Positions 13,458-22,100 of a stretch of DNA of 22,924 nucleotides are shown here, piece after piece. Origin of the DNA: JBMOPD01 sp049323615 (GTDB lineage: Bacteria > Bacillota > Desulfotomaculia > Desulfotomaculales > Desulfocucumaceae); NCBI GenBank assembly GCA_049323615.1, contig JBMOPD010000097.1, positions 1-22,924 on the forward strand. The letters run 5' to 3'. The notes beneath the pieces were generated by a model. The model was not told the DNA's origin, ran no database searches, and saw only the letters and a program-made list of their open reading frames with translations. Both the position numbers and the translations under genes were made by a program. Position 1 is the first letter of the stretch. Every line of letters starts with the position of its first letter.

Positions 13458-14837
13458 ATGAGCCTGGCAGCTGTTGTCCTTGCCGCAGGTAAGGGGACCA
13501 GAATGAAATCGGATTTGCCCAAGGTTTTACATAAAGTTTGCGGTGTGCCGATGATTTGCCATGTGTTGAAGGCGGCGCGGGAGGCCGGAGCGGACAGGGT
13601 GGTGGTGGTGGTGGGCTTTGGCGGGGACCTGGTGGAACAGGAAATAAAGGGCCTGGGAGAGGTTGTTTTTCAGCATGAACAGCTGGGCACCGCTCATGCC
13701 CTGCAGCAGGCGGCCAGGCCTTTACAGGAGTTTAAGGGAGATATTCTCGTCCTGTGCGGGGATACCCCCCTTATTTCCGCCGGCACCCTGAAGGAGCTTG
13801 TTTCTGTTCACCGTCACAGCGGCGCCTCGGCCACCGTGCTGACTGCCGTTCCGGACAACCCCGCGGGCTACGGCAGGGTAAAGCGGGACAGCCAGGGAAG
13901 GGTGGCCGGGATTGTTGAACAAAAGGACGCCGCGCCGGAGGAACTTTCGATTAAGGAAATAAACACCGGTATGTACTGTTTTAAATCCCAGGGGCTTTTT
14001 GAAGCCCTGGCACAGCTAAAGCCGGAAAACGTGCAGGGGGAATACTACCTGCCCGACGTAATCGGGCGATATGCCGGTGAAGGTAAAAAGGTGGCCGCCC
14101 TTTCGGTGGCCGATACCGTTGAAATAATGGGCGTCAACGACCGCTGCCAGCTGGCCCTGGCCAGGGAGGCCATGGGCCGCAGGATAAACAACGACCTTAT
14201 GATTTCCGGGGTAACAATGGTGGATCCGGCCACAGTATATATAGATGCAGGAGTGGTAATCGGCCGCGACACCGTCATTTACCCGCACACCATAATCCAG
14301 GGAAGAACGGTGATTGGTGAAGGCTGTGCCATCGGGCCCTTTACCCAGATTATTTCAGCCTGCCTGAAAGACAATGTCAGGGTAAGGCAATCCGTGATAG
14401 AGGAAAGTGATATCGGAAGCAATTGCGTAATCGGCCCCTACTCCTACGTCAGGCCCGGTTGTGTGCTGGACAGCCAGGTCAAGGTGGGGGATTTTGTAGA
14501 GCTGAAGAAGGTAAACATAGGACAGGGAAGCAAGGTGCCCCACCTCAGCTACGTGGGAGACGCCGTCCTGGGGCAAAATGTAAATGTAGGGGCCGGAACA
14601 ATCACCTGCAACTATGACGGGGAAAAGAAATGGACCACGGTAATCGGGGACAATGCCTTTATCGGCAGCAACACCAACCTGGTGGCCCCGGTGCGGGTGG
14701 GCAGCGGAGCAATGATAGGAGCAGGTTCAACCATTACAAAGGATGTGCCTGACGGTGCCCTGGGGGTGGCCAGGGATAAGCAGAAAAACATCCCGGACTG
14801 GTCCAGGAGGAAAAAGACCCCAAATAAAGAGAAGTGA
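13458..14837 (+). CDS. glmU: Bifunctional GlcNAc-1-P uridyltransferase / GlcN-1-P acetyltransferase
   Basis: A 459-residue enzyme making UDP-GlcNAc for peptidoglycan. The N-terminal pyrophosphorylase domain starts LAAVVLAAGKGTRMKSDLPK and includes LCGDTPLI and the GYGRVKRD region. From about residue 250 comes the left-handed beta-helix acetyltransferase of hexapeptide repeats (TVIYPHTIIQGRTVIGEG, CNYDGEKKWTTVIGDNAFIG, VGSGAMIGAGSTITKDV), ending with a short basic tail. The length is typical. ATG 13458 is preceded by AAGGAAGGT (13442-13450). The frame stays open back to a GTG at 13359, adding 33 non-conserved residues without a ribosome-binding site, so that start is rejected. The stop codon lies inside two GAGAAGT-type heptads that also provide the prs Shine-Dalgarno; spacing to prs is 12 bases, implying co-transcription. 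Confidence 0.96.
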   Translation: MSLAAVVLAAGKGTRMKSDLPKVLHKVCGVPMICHVLKAAREAGADRVVVVVGFGGDLVEQEIKGLGEVVFQHEQLGTAHALQQAARPLQEFKGDILVLCGDTPLISAGTLKELVSVHRHSGASATVLTAVPDNPAGYGRVKRDSQGRVAGIVEQKDAAPEELSIKEINTGMYCFKSQGLFEALAQLKPENVQGEYYLPDVIGRYAGEGKKVAALSVADTVEIMGVNDRCQLALAREAMGRRINNDLMISGVTMVDPATVYIDAGVVIGRDTVIYPHTIIQGRTVIGEGCAIGPFTQIISACLKDNVRVRQSVIEESDIGSNCVIGPYSYVRPGCVLDSQVKVGDFVELKKVNIGQGSKVPHLSYVGDAVLGQNVNVGAGTITCNYDGEKKWTTVIGDNAFIGSNTNLVAPVRVGSGAMIGAGSTITKDVPDGALGVARDKQKNIPDWSRRKKTPNKEK

Positions 14838-14842
14838 GAGGT
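14829..14842 (+). repeat. Two GAGAAGT-type heptads at the glmU-prs junction (element F)
   Basis: GAGAAGT (14829-14835) and GAGAGGT (14836-14842) are identical over all 14 bases to the first two units of element B at 11601-11614. The glmU stop TGA (14835-14837) spans the two units, and GAGAGGT is at the right distance (seven bases) to be the prs ribosome-binding site. Confidence 0.55.
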
Positions 14843-14849
14843 AAATCAC

Positions 14850-15797
14850 ATGAATTCCCGCAGAAGGCTTAAAATTTTCACCGGCAACGCCAACCCCCAG
14901 CTGGCCGAGGAAATAGCCCAATACCTCGGAGTTTCGATGGGCGCGGCCCAGGTGGGCCACTTCAGCGACGGGGAAATTCAGGTGAAAATAAACGAGAGTG
15001 TCAGGGGGGCCGATGTTTTCATCATCCAGCCCACCAGCACACCGGTCAACGAAAACCTGATGGAACTGCTGATCATGGTGGATGCGGTACGCAGGGCGTC
15101 AGCCAGAAGGATAACGGCGGTGCTGCCCTATTACGGGTATGCCCGCCAGGACCGCAAGACCAGGGCCAGGGACCCCATAACCGCCAAGCTGGTGGCAAAC
15201 CTTCTCTTCGCCAGCGGCGCCCGCCGGGTAATCACCATGGACCTTCACGCGGGGCAGATACAGGGGTTTTTTGATATTCCCGTCGATCACCTGCCCGGAG
15301 TACCCATTCTGGCCCAGTATTTTTTGCAGCAAAAACTGGGCGATGTGGTGGTGGTGTCCCCGGACCTGGGCGGGGTGACCAGGGCCAGAGACCTGGCCGA
15401 ACGGATTGGCGCTCCCATCGCCATAATCGACAAGCGCCGGCCGGAACCCAACGTGGCCGAGATTATGAATATAATCGGGGATATAAATGGCCGCAACGTA
15501 ATTATGATTGACGACATAATAGACACTGCGGGAACAATTTGCCAGGGAGCCAGGGCTTTGAAGGACTGGGGGGCGAAGGATATTTATATCTGCTGCACCC
15601 ACCCGGTATTGAGCGGTCCGGCCCTCAAGCGGCTGGAAGACGCCCCCGTCAAGGAAGTGCTGGTGACAAACACAATTCCGGTTCCGCCGGAAAAGATCAT
15701 TCCCAAGATGAAGATCCTGTCGGTGGCCCCCCTGCTGGGGGAAGCCATCATAAGGATTCACGAGGATATGAGCGTAAGCAAGCTTTTTGACACTTAA
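14850..15797 (+). CDS. prs: Ribose-phosphate pyrophosphokinase (PRPP synthase)
   Basis: A 315-residue class I PRPP synthase, which transfers diphosphate from ATP to ribose-5-phosphate to feed purine, pyrimidine, His and Trp synthesis. Visible features are KIFTGNANPQLAEEIA at the start, FSDGEIQVKI, PYYGYARQDRK (flexible ATP-binding region), His133 in TMDLHAGQIQGFFDIP, SPDLGGVTRARDLAE, and the PRPP/ribose-phosphate loop IDDIIDTAGT (220-229). Length and order are standard. The Shine-Dalgarno GAGAGGT lies within a heptad repeat. It is downstream of glmU with 12 bases between, as in other Firmicutes. It is followed by a repeat element and then by a strong bidirectional terminator shared with the convergent PRC-barrel gene. 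Confidence 0.97.
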   Translation: MNSRRRLKIFTGNANPQLAEEIAQYLGVSMGAAQVGHFSDGEIQVKINESVRGADVFIIQPTSTPVNENLMELLIMVDAVRRASARRITAVLPYYGYARQDRKTRARDPITAKLVANLLFASGARRVITMDLHAGQIQGFFDIPVDHLPGVPILAQYFLQQKLGDVVVVSPDLGGVTRARDLAERIGAPIAIIDKRRPEPNVAEIMNIIGDINGRNVIMIDDIIDTAGTICQGARALKDWGAKDIYICCTHPVLSGPALKRLEDAPVKEVLVTNTIPVPPEKIIPKMKILSVAPLLGEAIIRIHEDMSVSKLFDT

Positions 15798-15810
15798 ACG
15801 GAAAAAAGCC

Positions 15811-15860
15811 GGGAGTCATGGTCAGGAGACAGAATGGAGAAAGCATTTCTGACATGTCTT
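15811..15860. repeat. Degenerate inverted repeat after prs (element E)
   Basis: AGTCATGGTCAGGA (15814-15827) pairs with TTCTGACATGTCT (15847-15859) with one bulge and two mismatches. The 13 bases 15823-15835 are the exact reverse complement of 22688-22700 in the heptad array after mfd. It starts 13 bases after the prs stop and precedes a true terminator. Confidence 0.5.
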
Positions 15861-15878
15861 CTTAACCGGCTTAAATTT

Positions 15879-15907
15879 AAAAGCTGACAGGTAACTGTCA
15901 GCTTTTT
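15879..15907. terminator. Bidirectional terminator between prs and the PRC-barrel gene
   Basis: AAAAGCTGACAG (15879-15890) pairs perfectly with 15895-15906 around GTAA, with T and A tracts on both sides. The stop codon and last codons of the minus-strand PRC-barrel gene (ending 15898) lie within the stem. Confidence 0.93.
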
Positions 15908-16710
15908 TTGATCTCCTGATCGTCAGCCGGAGGTGTGTCCTCGGGGGTTCGGAAAGAAGCCGGCGGTTCAGCAATATCGGGTGTTTTTTCCTCCCCGTGC
16001 TGGCCGCAGCTGCAGGGGCCGCCCGGTTCCGGATTTTGACCGGCGTCGTCCGCGTCCCCGTTGGTCTTTTTATCGGCCCTGCTGCGCCTGAGCTTTTCAA
16101 TTGACTGGTTGAGGTTCCGTCCCCATCCCCTGGTCTTCTGGGCCGTTGTTTCCAGGAACTGCCCGGTGTTTTCCCGTATAGTCCTCAGGGTTTCCTGCAA
16201 TCCCCCGTCCATTTTGACTATATTGTTGATGGCCGAGTCGCTGCATATGATTACATTGGTGCCAAGGGTACGGACATAGTTTATGTCCAAAAAGGCGCTC
16301 CCCTTTAACAGATTGCTGACGGTTCCCCCCGAGAATTCAAGGCCCACAATATCCCCTGTCTGAAGGTCAACGTAATATTCATCCACTACCCCCAGGACCG
16401 TACCGTTTTCAGCCACCAGCCGGGACCCTGTAATATTTACCCTTTCTTTGAACAGCTTTAAAATTTCCGGCAGGCTGACACCCTTTTCGACCCTGTTGAC
16501 GCGATCTATTGTGATGGCGTCTTCACCTGTGCTGTGTACTTTGCTGTAGGGAATAAACTTTTGTTCCCTGAACCAGCCTTTTTGCTCTATTATCAGGGCA
16601 GCCACGCTTTTGAGGGTGGGGTTGACTACCAGCCCTTTGATGGCTCCCACTTGCTGGCCTTCTTCCAGGCTTATCACAGGCATGCCCAGAAACTGTTTGC
16701 TTTTACGCAT
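15898..16710 (-). CDS. PRC-barrel domain protein with acidic, cysteine-containing tail
   Basis: A 270-residue protein with two PRC-barrel-like beta domains. The first is about residues 4-75 (GMPVISLEEGQQVGAIKGLV, SVAALIIEQKGWFREQKFIP). The second is about 92-165 (NITGSRLVAENGTVLGVVDE, QTGDIVGLEFSGG, FLDINYVRTLG, NVIICSD). PRC barrels in ribosome maturation and photosynthetic proteins are binding modules; this two-barrel form is frequent in Peptococcaceae and of unknown role. A helical region follows (about 180-215), then a long disordered, acidic tail carrying CSCGQHGE, perhaps a metal site. The ATG at 16710 has AAAGGGGGG six bases upstream on its strand. It interrupts the usual prs-rplY order in the opposite orientation. 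Confidence 0.75.
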   Translation of the reverse strand: MRKSKQFLGMPVISLEEGQQVGAIKGLVVNPTLKSVAALIIEQKGWFREQKFIPYSKVHSTGEDAITIDRVNRVEKGVSLPEILKLFKERVNITGSRLVAENGTVLGVVDEYYVDLQTGDIVGLEFSGGTVSNLLKGSAFLDINYVRTLGTNVIICSDSAINNIVKMDGGLQETLRTIRENTGQFLETTAQKTRGWGRNLNQSIEKLRRSRADKKTNGDADDAGQNPEPGGPCSCGQHGEEKTPDIAEPPASFRTPEDTPPADDQEIKKS

Positions 16711-16735
16711 TTTTAACCCCCCTTTGGTAACGGCA

Positions 16736-16818
16736 GGAATTGGGGATTGGGAATTAGGAATTGGGGCAGGCAGTCCCCCGCAACCAACGAATTATCCTTA
16801 ACCCCTAACCCCTGACCC
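16736..16818. repeat. Heptad inverted repeat (element C), cleanest array
   Basis: The left arm has five 7-base units in exact phase: GGAATTG at 16736, GGGATTG at 16743, GGAATTA at 16750, GGAATTG at 16757, GGGCAGG at 16764. The right arm is C-rich with the same period: TTAACCC at 16798, CTAACCC at 16805, CTGACCC at 16812. The arms are partly complementary (G-rich with C-rich). It lies between the divergent PRC-barrel and rplY genes. Just after it AGCTTTT (16827-16833) pairs perfectly with AAAAGCT (16838-16844). No clear promoter was found in 16711-16934. Confidence 0.8.
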
Positions 16819-16934
16819 GGACAGACAGCTTTTTAATAAAAGCTATGCGGAAGGCCGGATTTATATGACAAATAAAGGGAAATACTAAAACAAATAGAAT
16901 ACAAGAGATAAACTTTTTTCTGGAGGAGTGCTGA

Positions 16935-17567
16935 ATGGCTGAATACAACATGAAAGCGGCTGCCCGTGAAAAAACGGGCGGTGGATTCCGCAAGAGTCTT
17001 TCCCGGCAAGGGTTGATACCCGCCGTGGTTTACGGAAAAATGGTAGGCAACCAGCTCCTGGAAGTGGCCGAAAGGGATGTGCAAAATGCCCTCCGGGAGG
17101 GAAAAAATACCATTATCAATCTTTCGGTTACGGGAATTAACAGCCCGTACAAGGTGATGATCAGGGAGGTGCAGTACGACCCCGTAAAAAGAGTAGTCAT
17201 GCACGCCGACTTTCAGCAGATATCCTTGCGGGATAAGATTAACACCGCCGTGCCGGTGGTTTTGACCGGTAAGGTTGCTGAGGGATTGGCCCAGCTCGCC
17301 CTGAGGGAAATTGAAATTTCATGTATGCCGGCCAAGATTCCCAACCAGATTGCCTTAGATGTAACCGGCATGAAGCCCGGCGACAGCCTTGCAGTATCCG
17401 CATTGCAGGTGCCCAAGGGGATAAAGGTCTTAACCGATCCGGACGCCACCGTGGTTACGGTGCTGGCTCCGAAAGAGGAACCCGTGGAGGAAGCTGTCCA
17501 GGAGGTTCCGGAAAAGGAAATTGGCCCGGAAAAGGTGGAGCAAGAGGAGAAGAAGGCTCAGGAGTAG
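16935..17567 (+). CDS. rplY: 50S ribosomal protein L25 / general stress protein Ctc
   Basis: A 210-residue long-form L25 that binds 5S rRNA. The N-terminal L25 domain (about 1-92) begins MAEYNMKAAAREKTGGGFRK, with LIPAVVYGK and the hallmark YDPVKRVVMHADFQQI. The C-terminal beta domain (about 95-180) has VPVVLTGKVAEGLAQ, ALREIEISCMPAKIPNQIAL and GDSLAVSALQVPKGIKVL, followed by a Glu/Lys-rich tail of about 27 residues. Its place between prs and pth is the conserved one, though a minus-strand PRC-barrel gene and a GPGM-repeat gene are inserted around it. GGAGGAG six bases before the ATG fixes the start. A SigB-type promoter, as for Bacillus ctc, was not seen. Confidence 0.95.
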   Translation: MAEYNMKAAAREKTGGGFRKSLSRQGLIPAVVYGKMVGNQLLEVAERDVQNALREGKNTIINLSVTGINSPYKVMIREVQYDPVKRVVMHADFQQISLRDKINTAVPVVLTGKVAEGLAQLALREIEISCMPAKIPNQIALDVTGMKPGDSLAVSALQVPKGIKVLTDPDATVVTVLAPKEEPVEEAVQEVPEKEIGPEKVEQEEKKAQE

Positions 17568-17681
17568 TTTTCGTGAATAGATTTGGAATCGCTGCCTGGT
17601 TTAATCTAAAAGAGGTAATATTCACCACCGGCCGGCCCCCTGCATATTCTGTAGCACAAGAATTTATAAGGGGGCTGTAAT

Positions 17682-18200
17682 ATGTCTGACGAAAAAGATA
17701 AAGAAAAAGCCAAGCTGGAAGGAGTAGACATGTCCGGCTATATGCCGCCGGGGCCGGGGCCGGTGTCACCGTGTCCGCCGGGGCCGGTAATGCCGGGTCC
17801 GGGAATGGGTCCCGGAATGGGTCCCGGAATGGGTCCCGGAATGGGTCCAGGTATGCCGTGTCCGGTTATGCCGGAATACTGGGACAGGATGAATGTCCTT
17901 GCGTGCAAGCTCAGGACTCTGGAAGGACAGCAGGTAACGGTTTATGTAAGCGATTTGGGTCCGGTGGCGCCGGTTCCGGTACTGCCTGCCGGGGGAGGCG
18001 TAGTGGCAGGCTCCGGTCCCCTTGCCCTCACCGGCATGCTTCATGAAGTGGGCAGGGATTACCTTGAGCTTCATGTGGATATGGCCACTACGCGGGTGGT
18101 TTATGTCCCCTTGATGGCTGTATCTGCGGTTGTCCCCGGCGGGCCCCTGGTGGCCGCGGCTCAACCCGGTGTGGTAACCACAATGCCCGACACAATATAA
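17682..18200 (+). CDS. Gly-Pro-Gly-Met repeat protein, possible spore-coat or surface protein
   Basis: A 172-residue protein of no certain family. Residues 1-20 are highly charged. Residues 21-66 are a collagen-like, Pro/Gly/Met-rich region with five GPGM units in tandem and the flanks PCPPGPVMP and PCPVMPEYW. Residues about 68-155 are globular: VLACKLRTLEGQQVTVYVSD, LALTGMLHEVGRDYLEL and TTRVVYVPLMAVSAVVP give the strand pattern of a small Sm-like beta barrel, as in several spore-coat proteins. That assignment is from pattern only. No signal peptide is seen. AGGGGG seven bases before the ATG supports the start. A terminator follows, so it forms its own 3' end between rplY and pth, where Bacillus has no such gene. 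Confidence 0.65.
   Translation: MSDEKDKEKAKLEGVDMSGYMPPGPGPVSPCPPGPVMPGPGMGPGMGPGMGPGMGPGMPCPVMPEYWDRMNVLACKLRTLEGQQVTVYVSDLGPVAPVPVLPAGGGVVAGSGPLALTGMLHEVGRDYLELHVDMATTRVVYVPLMAVSAVVPGGPLVAAAQPGVVTTMPDTI
17796..17855 (+). repeat. 12-bp coding tandem repeat, five copies
   Basis: Units start at 17796, 17808, 17820, 17832 and 17844. The middle three are identical (GGTCCCGGAATG), the first has one change and the last two. Each encodes Gly-Pro-Gly-Met in frame, so copy-number change by slippage would keep the reading frame. Confidence 0.95.
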
Positions 18201-18221
18201 AGAAAACAAAACAAGGGCCGC

Positions 18222-18249
18222 AAAAACCCCCCGCCTTAAGCGGGGGTTT
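18222..18249 (+). terminator. Intrinsic terminator after the GPGM gene
   Basis: CCCCCGC (18228-18234) pairs with GCGGGGG (18240-18246) around CTTAA, extended by AAA with TTT across one bulged C. Its T-tract is short (TTTC), so strength is moderate. Confidence 0.75.
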
Positions 18250-18341
18250 CATAAATAGTGGGCATTTGGCGCTGTGACCAGGGCAAGTATTGAAATACAT
18301 GGCAGTGACAGGGTAAAATGTTCATCATGGGAGGGGTTAAA

Positions 18342-18914
18342 ATGTTTTTGGTGGCGGGACTGGGAAACCCCGGCCGGGAGTATGCCGGGACACGGCACAA
18401 CATGGGATTCAGGGTGCTGGATGTGCTTTCTTCCAGGCTTAATGCCCCGGTGACCAAACCTCTTTTTAAAAGCTTTACCGGCCGCGCAGTTCTGTCCGGG
18501 AGGACAATTGTCCTGGCCAAGCCGCAGACCTACATGAACCTCAGTGGGAATGCCGTGGCCGCCCTGATGAACTGGTTTAAAATTCCCCGCCGGGGGTTGG
18601 TGGTGGTTTTTGACGATATTGATTTACCTCCGGGCAAAATAAGGGTAAGGCCCCGTGGAGGGCACGGCGGCCACCATGGTTTGGAGTCCATAATAGAAAA
18701 AATAGGTACGGACCAGTTTACCCGGGTGCGTATAGGCATTGGCAGGCCGCCAACCCCCGAATACGATGTAGCCCACTGGGTGTTGAGCAGGCTTACGGAG
18801 GAGGAGGAAAAGCTTGTGGGACATGCCCTGGAAAGGGCTGCTGAAGCCGTGATCACCCTGGTCAATGAAGGTGTTGATGCGGCCATGAACAGGTTTAACC
18901 GGGACGGGGTATAG
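18342..18914 (+). CDS. pth: Peptidyl-tRNA hydrolase
   Basis: A 190-residue enzyme that frees tRNA from peptidyl-tRNA dropped by ribosomes; Bacillus names it spoVC. Signatures are VAGLGNPGREYAGTRHNMGF with catalytic His19, AKPQTYMNLSGNAV with Asn66, FDDIDLPPGKIRVRPRGG with Asp92, and GHHGLESII. ATG 18342 is chosen because GGGAGGGG (18329-18336) lies five bases before it and the family begins at M-x-L-V-x-GLGNPG. An in-frame ATG at 18318 sits in a similar short context (AAAATGTT), as if the start region were partly duplicated, but it lacks a good ribosome-binding site. It lies between rplY and mfd as in other Firmicutes. Confidence 0.95.
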   Translation: MFLVAGLGNPGREYAGTRHNMGFRVLDVLSSRLNAPVTKPLFKSFTGRAVLSGRTIVLAKPQTYMNLSGNAVAALMNWFKIPRRGLVVVFDDIDLPPGKIRVRPRGGHGGHHGLESIIEKIGTDQFTRVRIGIGRPPTPEYDVAHWVLSRLTEEEEKLVGHALERAAEAVITLVNEGVDAAMNRFNRDGV

Positions 18915-19017
18915 AAGGAGCCTCTTTATGTTAATCATATAAGAAGAATACAGCATGGAACACAGCCGTACTTAAAATTTCGAAATGAGATGCCGGAGAT
19001 CCCCGCAGCCTGAATGC

Positions 19018-19046
19018 TTGACGCTTACTGACCCGGAATATATAAT
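19018..19046 (+). promoter_or_regulatory. Strong SigA promoter for mfd
   Basis: TTGACG (19018-19023), a 17-base spacer and the perfect -10 box TATAAT (19041-19046). Transcription would start near 19053, giving an mfd leader of about 125 bases. It shows that mfd does not depend on pth transcription. Confidence 0.85.
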
Positions 19047-19082
19047 TAGTCTTATGGTTTGAAGGCATTTAAGAGCTGTCAC

Positions 19083-19108
19083 AGAGCTTTAGCGCCAGTT
19101 AAAGCTCT
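19083..19108 (+). other. Hairpin in the mfd leader
   Basis: AGAGCTTTA (19083-19091) pairs perfectly with TAAAGCTCT (19100-19108) around an 8-base loop. A five-T run follows only 13 bases later, and a small TCGGG/CCCGA stem comes after that, so it is not a clean terminator. It might be an attenuator or a stabilising 5' structure. The gap 18915-19177 holds no gene; the small fin (yabK) gene found here in Bacillus is missing. Confidence 0.45.
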
Positions 19109-19177
19109 ATTCGTCGTGCTGTTTTTCGGGACTAACCCCCGACCTGACTTCCAGCTATTAAAATATGGAGATGTGAT

Positions 19178-22100
19178 ATGCGAGGACTGCTGGCGCCTTT
19201 GCAAAAAATGAATGAATTTAAAAGTATAAGCCAGGGGCTGGACAGAAAAATCAAGCAACAGCTTATTTTTGGCCTGTCCGGTTCGCAAAAGGCTTATATA
19301 GCGGCGGGACTGCTTGAGCATGACGGCGGGCCGGCATTGATCCTGGTCCCGGGTGAACAGGAGGCCTCTACCATGATAGAAGACCTCCTGAGCCTGCTGC
19401 CGGGAAAAAGGGTTCTCCATTTTCCGGTACGGCAGCTTTTGCCGTACCAGATCCTGGCTGCGGGCCGGGAAGTCATGGCAGCCAGGCTTAAGGCGCTGGA
19501 GGCCCTGGCCGCCGGGGAGACGGTGGTGGTGGTGGCCACACCGGAAGCCTTTATACGCCGTTTAACCCCTCCGGAAATCTTTTATGCCCGCAGGTTCACC
19601 CTGTCGGTGGGTGATGTGATAGACCCCGGGGAATTAAAGAAACGGCTGGTGGACATGGGATATGAGCGGGGGGAAATGGTTGAAGGGCCGGGCCAGTTCA
19701 GCGTCCGGGGCGGTATAGTGGATGTATTTCCGATGACACTGGATAGCCCGGTCCGCCTGGAATTTTTCGATGACCAGGTGGAATCCATACGCCCCTTTGA
19801 TGTGGATACCCAGCGTTCCACCGGGAACCGGCAAAACATTACCGTTACCCCGGCCACGGAACTGATTGTGGATGGACAAAGCAGGTCCCGGGCGCTGCAA
19901 CAGCTGGAAAATGAATACAAAACACAGATCAAAAGGGTAACCAGGTCCGGCAGCCTGGAAGCCCGGCGGCAGTTGACCGAGATGTACCAGGCGGCGGTTG
20001 AGAGGATTGGAGACGGGATTTATTTTTCCGAAATGGACCAGTACCTCCCGTACTTTTACCCGGAGCCCGTTACCCTTGCCGACTATTTTCCTTACCATAC
20101 CCTGGCCCTGGTTGATGAGCCGATGCGGTGGAAAGAAATAGTCGAGATTATCCATAAGGAAAGGTCGGAAACTTACACCGGCCTGCTGGCCAAGGGAAAA
20201 ATTTTACCGGGCCAGTACAACGGCTATATTCAGTGGGAGGATGCCCAAAAGGCGCTGAACCGGTTTATAACGGTATTCCTTTCCTTTTTGCCCCGCCAGC
20301 CGCAGAACATCAGTCCGGGCCGGGTGGTAACCTTTCCGGCCAAGGGTATGCATGCCTTTCTCGGCCGTATGGATATCCTCACCGATGAGGTGGCCAACTG
20401 GAAGCGGTCGGGCTATGCCGTGGCTCTTCTGGCCGGCAGCAGTGACCAGGCCGGGCAGCTTCTGAACGTGATGAGAGACGCCAGAATAGACGCATTCCAC
20501 GCGGCAGCGCTGGACAGCGTTGTTTCCCAGGGAAGTGTTGTGATTAGCGGCGGCAGCCTTTCGGGGGGCTTTGAGCTGCCGACGGGCAAGTTGGCGGTTA
20601 TCACGGCGGCTGAAATGTACGGGCGCCAGCGGAAGGTCAGGACCCGGTCCAGGGCCAGGACACTGATGGAACCCTTTACCGACCTCAAGGCCGGGGATTA
20701 TGTGGTTCATGTAAACCACGGCATAGGCCGGTTTACCGGTATTGAAAAACTGGACATCGGGGGTATTCAGAAGGACTACCTGGCCATCAAGTATGCCGGG
20801 GAGGATAAACTATACGTTCCCACCGACCAGGTGGGGCTGATTCAAAAATATCTCGGGGGAGAGGCGGATGCCCCAAGGCTTTCCAAGCTGGGAGGGGCGG
20901 AGTGGAACCGGGTAAAGGGCAGGGTCAAAGAGTCCGTAAGGGAGATGGCCAAGGAACTGCTGGCCCTGTATGCGGTCAGGGAAAACGCCCGGGGGCACAA
21001 GTTCAGCCCGGATACCGTATGGCAGAAGGAGTTTGAGGCGGCCTTCCCCTATGAGGAAACTCCGGACCAGCTCAGGGCTATTGAAGAAACCAAGAGTGAC
21101 ATGGAGCGCAGCCGGCCCATGGATCGCCTGTTGTGCGGGGACGTGGGCTACGGAAAAACCGAGGTGGCCCTGAGGGCCGCCTTCAAGGCCGTGATGGACA
21201 ACAAGCAGGTGGCGGTGCTGGTTCCCACCACCATACTGGCTCAGCAGCACTTCAACACCTTCCGGGAGAGGTTCGCGCCCTATCCCATAAGCATTGAAAT
21301 GCTCAGCCGTTTTCGCACCCCCCGGGAGCAGAGAAAAATACTGCGGGACCTTCAGCTGGGCAAGCTGGATATCGTTATCGGGACCCACAGGCTGGTGCAG
21401 GAAGACGTGGTCTTTAAAAATCTCGGACTGGTGGTGGTGGACGAGGAGCAGCGGTTCGGCGTGGCCCACAAGGAACGGCTGAAAATGATTAAACAGAATG
21501 TCGACGTGCTCACCCTGACCGCCACTCCAATTCCCCGGACTCTGCACATGTCCCTGGTGGGGGTAAGGGATACCAGCCTTCTGGAGACGCCCCCCGAAAA
21601 CCGTTTCCCGGTGCAGACTTATGTTCTGGAAGAGGACCCTTCCATGATCAGGGAAGCCATTTACAGGGAGATGGGCAGGGGCGGGCAGGTATTTTTTGTG
21701 CACAACAGGATTCAGGACCTGGACAGCCTGGCCGGCTGGCTCCAGGGGCTGGTCCCCGATGCCAGGCTGGCTGTGGCTCACGGGCAGTTGAGGGAAGATG
21801 ACCTGGAACAAATAATGATGGATTTTATGGACGGCGCTTATGATGTCCTGGTGTGCACCACCATAATCGAAAGCGGCCTGGATATCCCCAACGTCAACAC
21901 CCTGATAGTTAAAGACGCCAACAACATGGGCCTGTCCCAGCTGTACCAGCTGCGGGGCCGGGTGGGACGGTCCAACCGGATTGCCTACGCTTATTTTACC
22001 TACCGGCGGGACCGCATATTAAGCGAAGTGGCCGAAAAGAGGCTGGCCGCTATCAGGGAGTTCACCGCCTTCGGGTCCGGCTACAAGATAGCCATGAGGG

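Noticed and set aside
1133..16818. CRISPR arrays as the explanation for the periodic intergenic DNA
   Set aside because: Units are 7-9 bases long without spacers and differ between places; CRISPR repeats are 23 bases or longer and nearly identical, and there are no cas genes.
20810..21811. 333-codon open frame on the minus strand within mfd
   Set aside because: It lies wholly inside the conserved motor domains of mfd, and its Pro/His-rich translation matches antisense bias.
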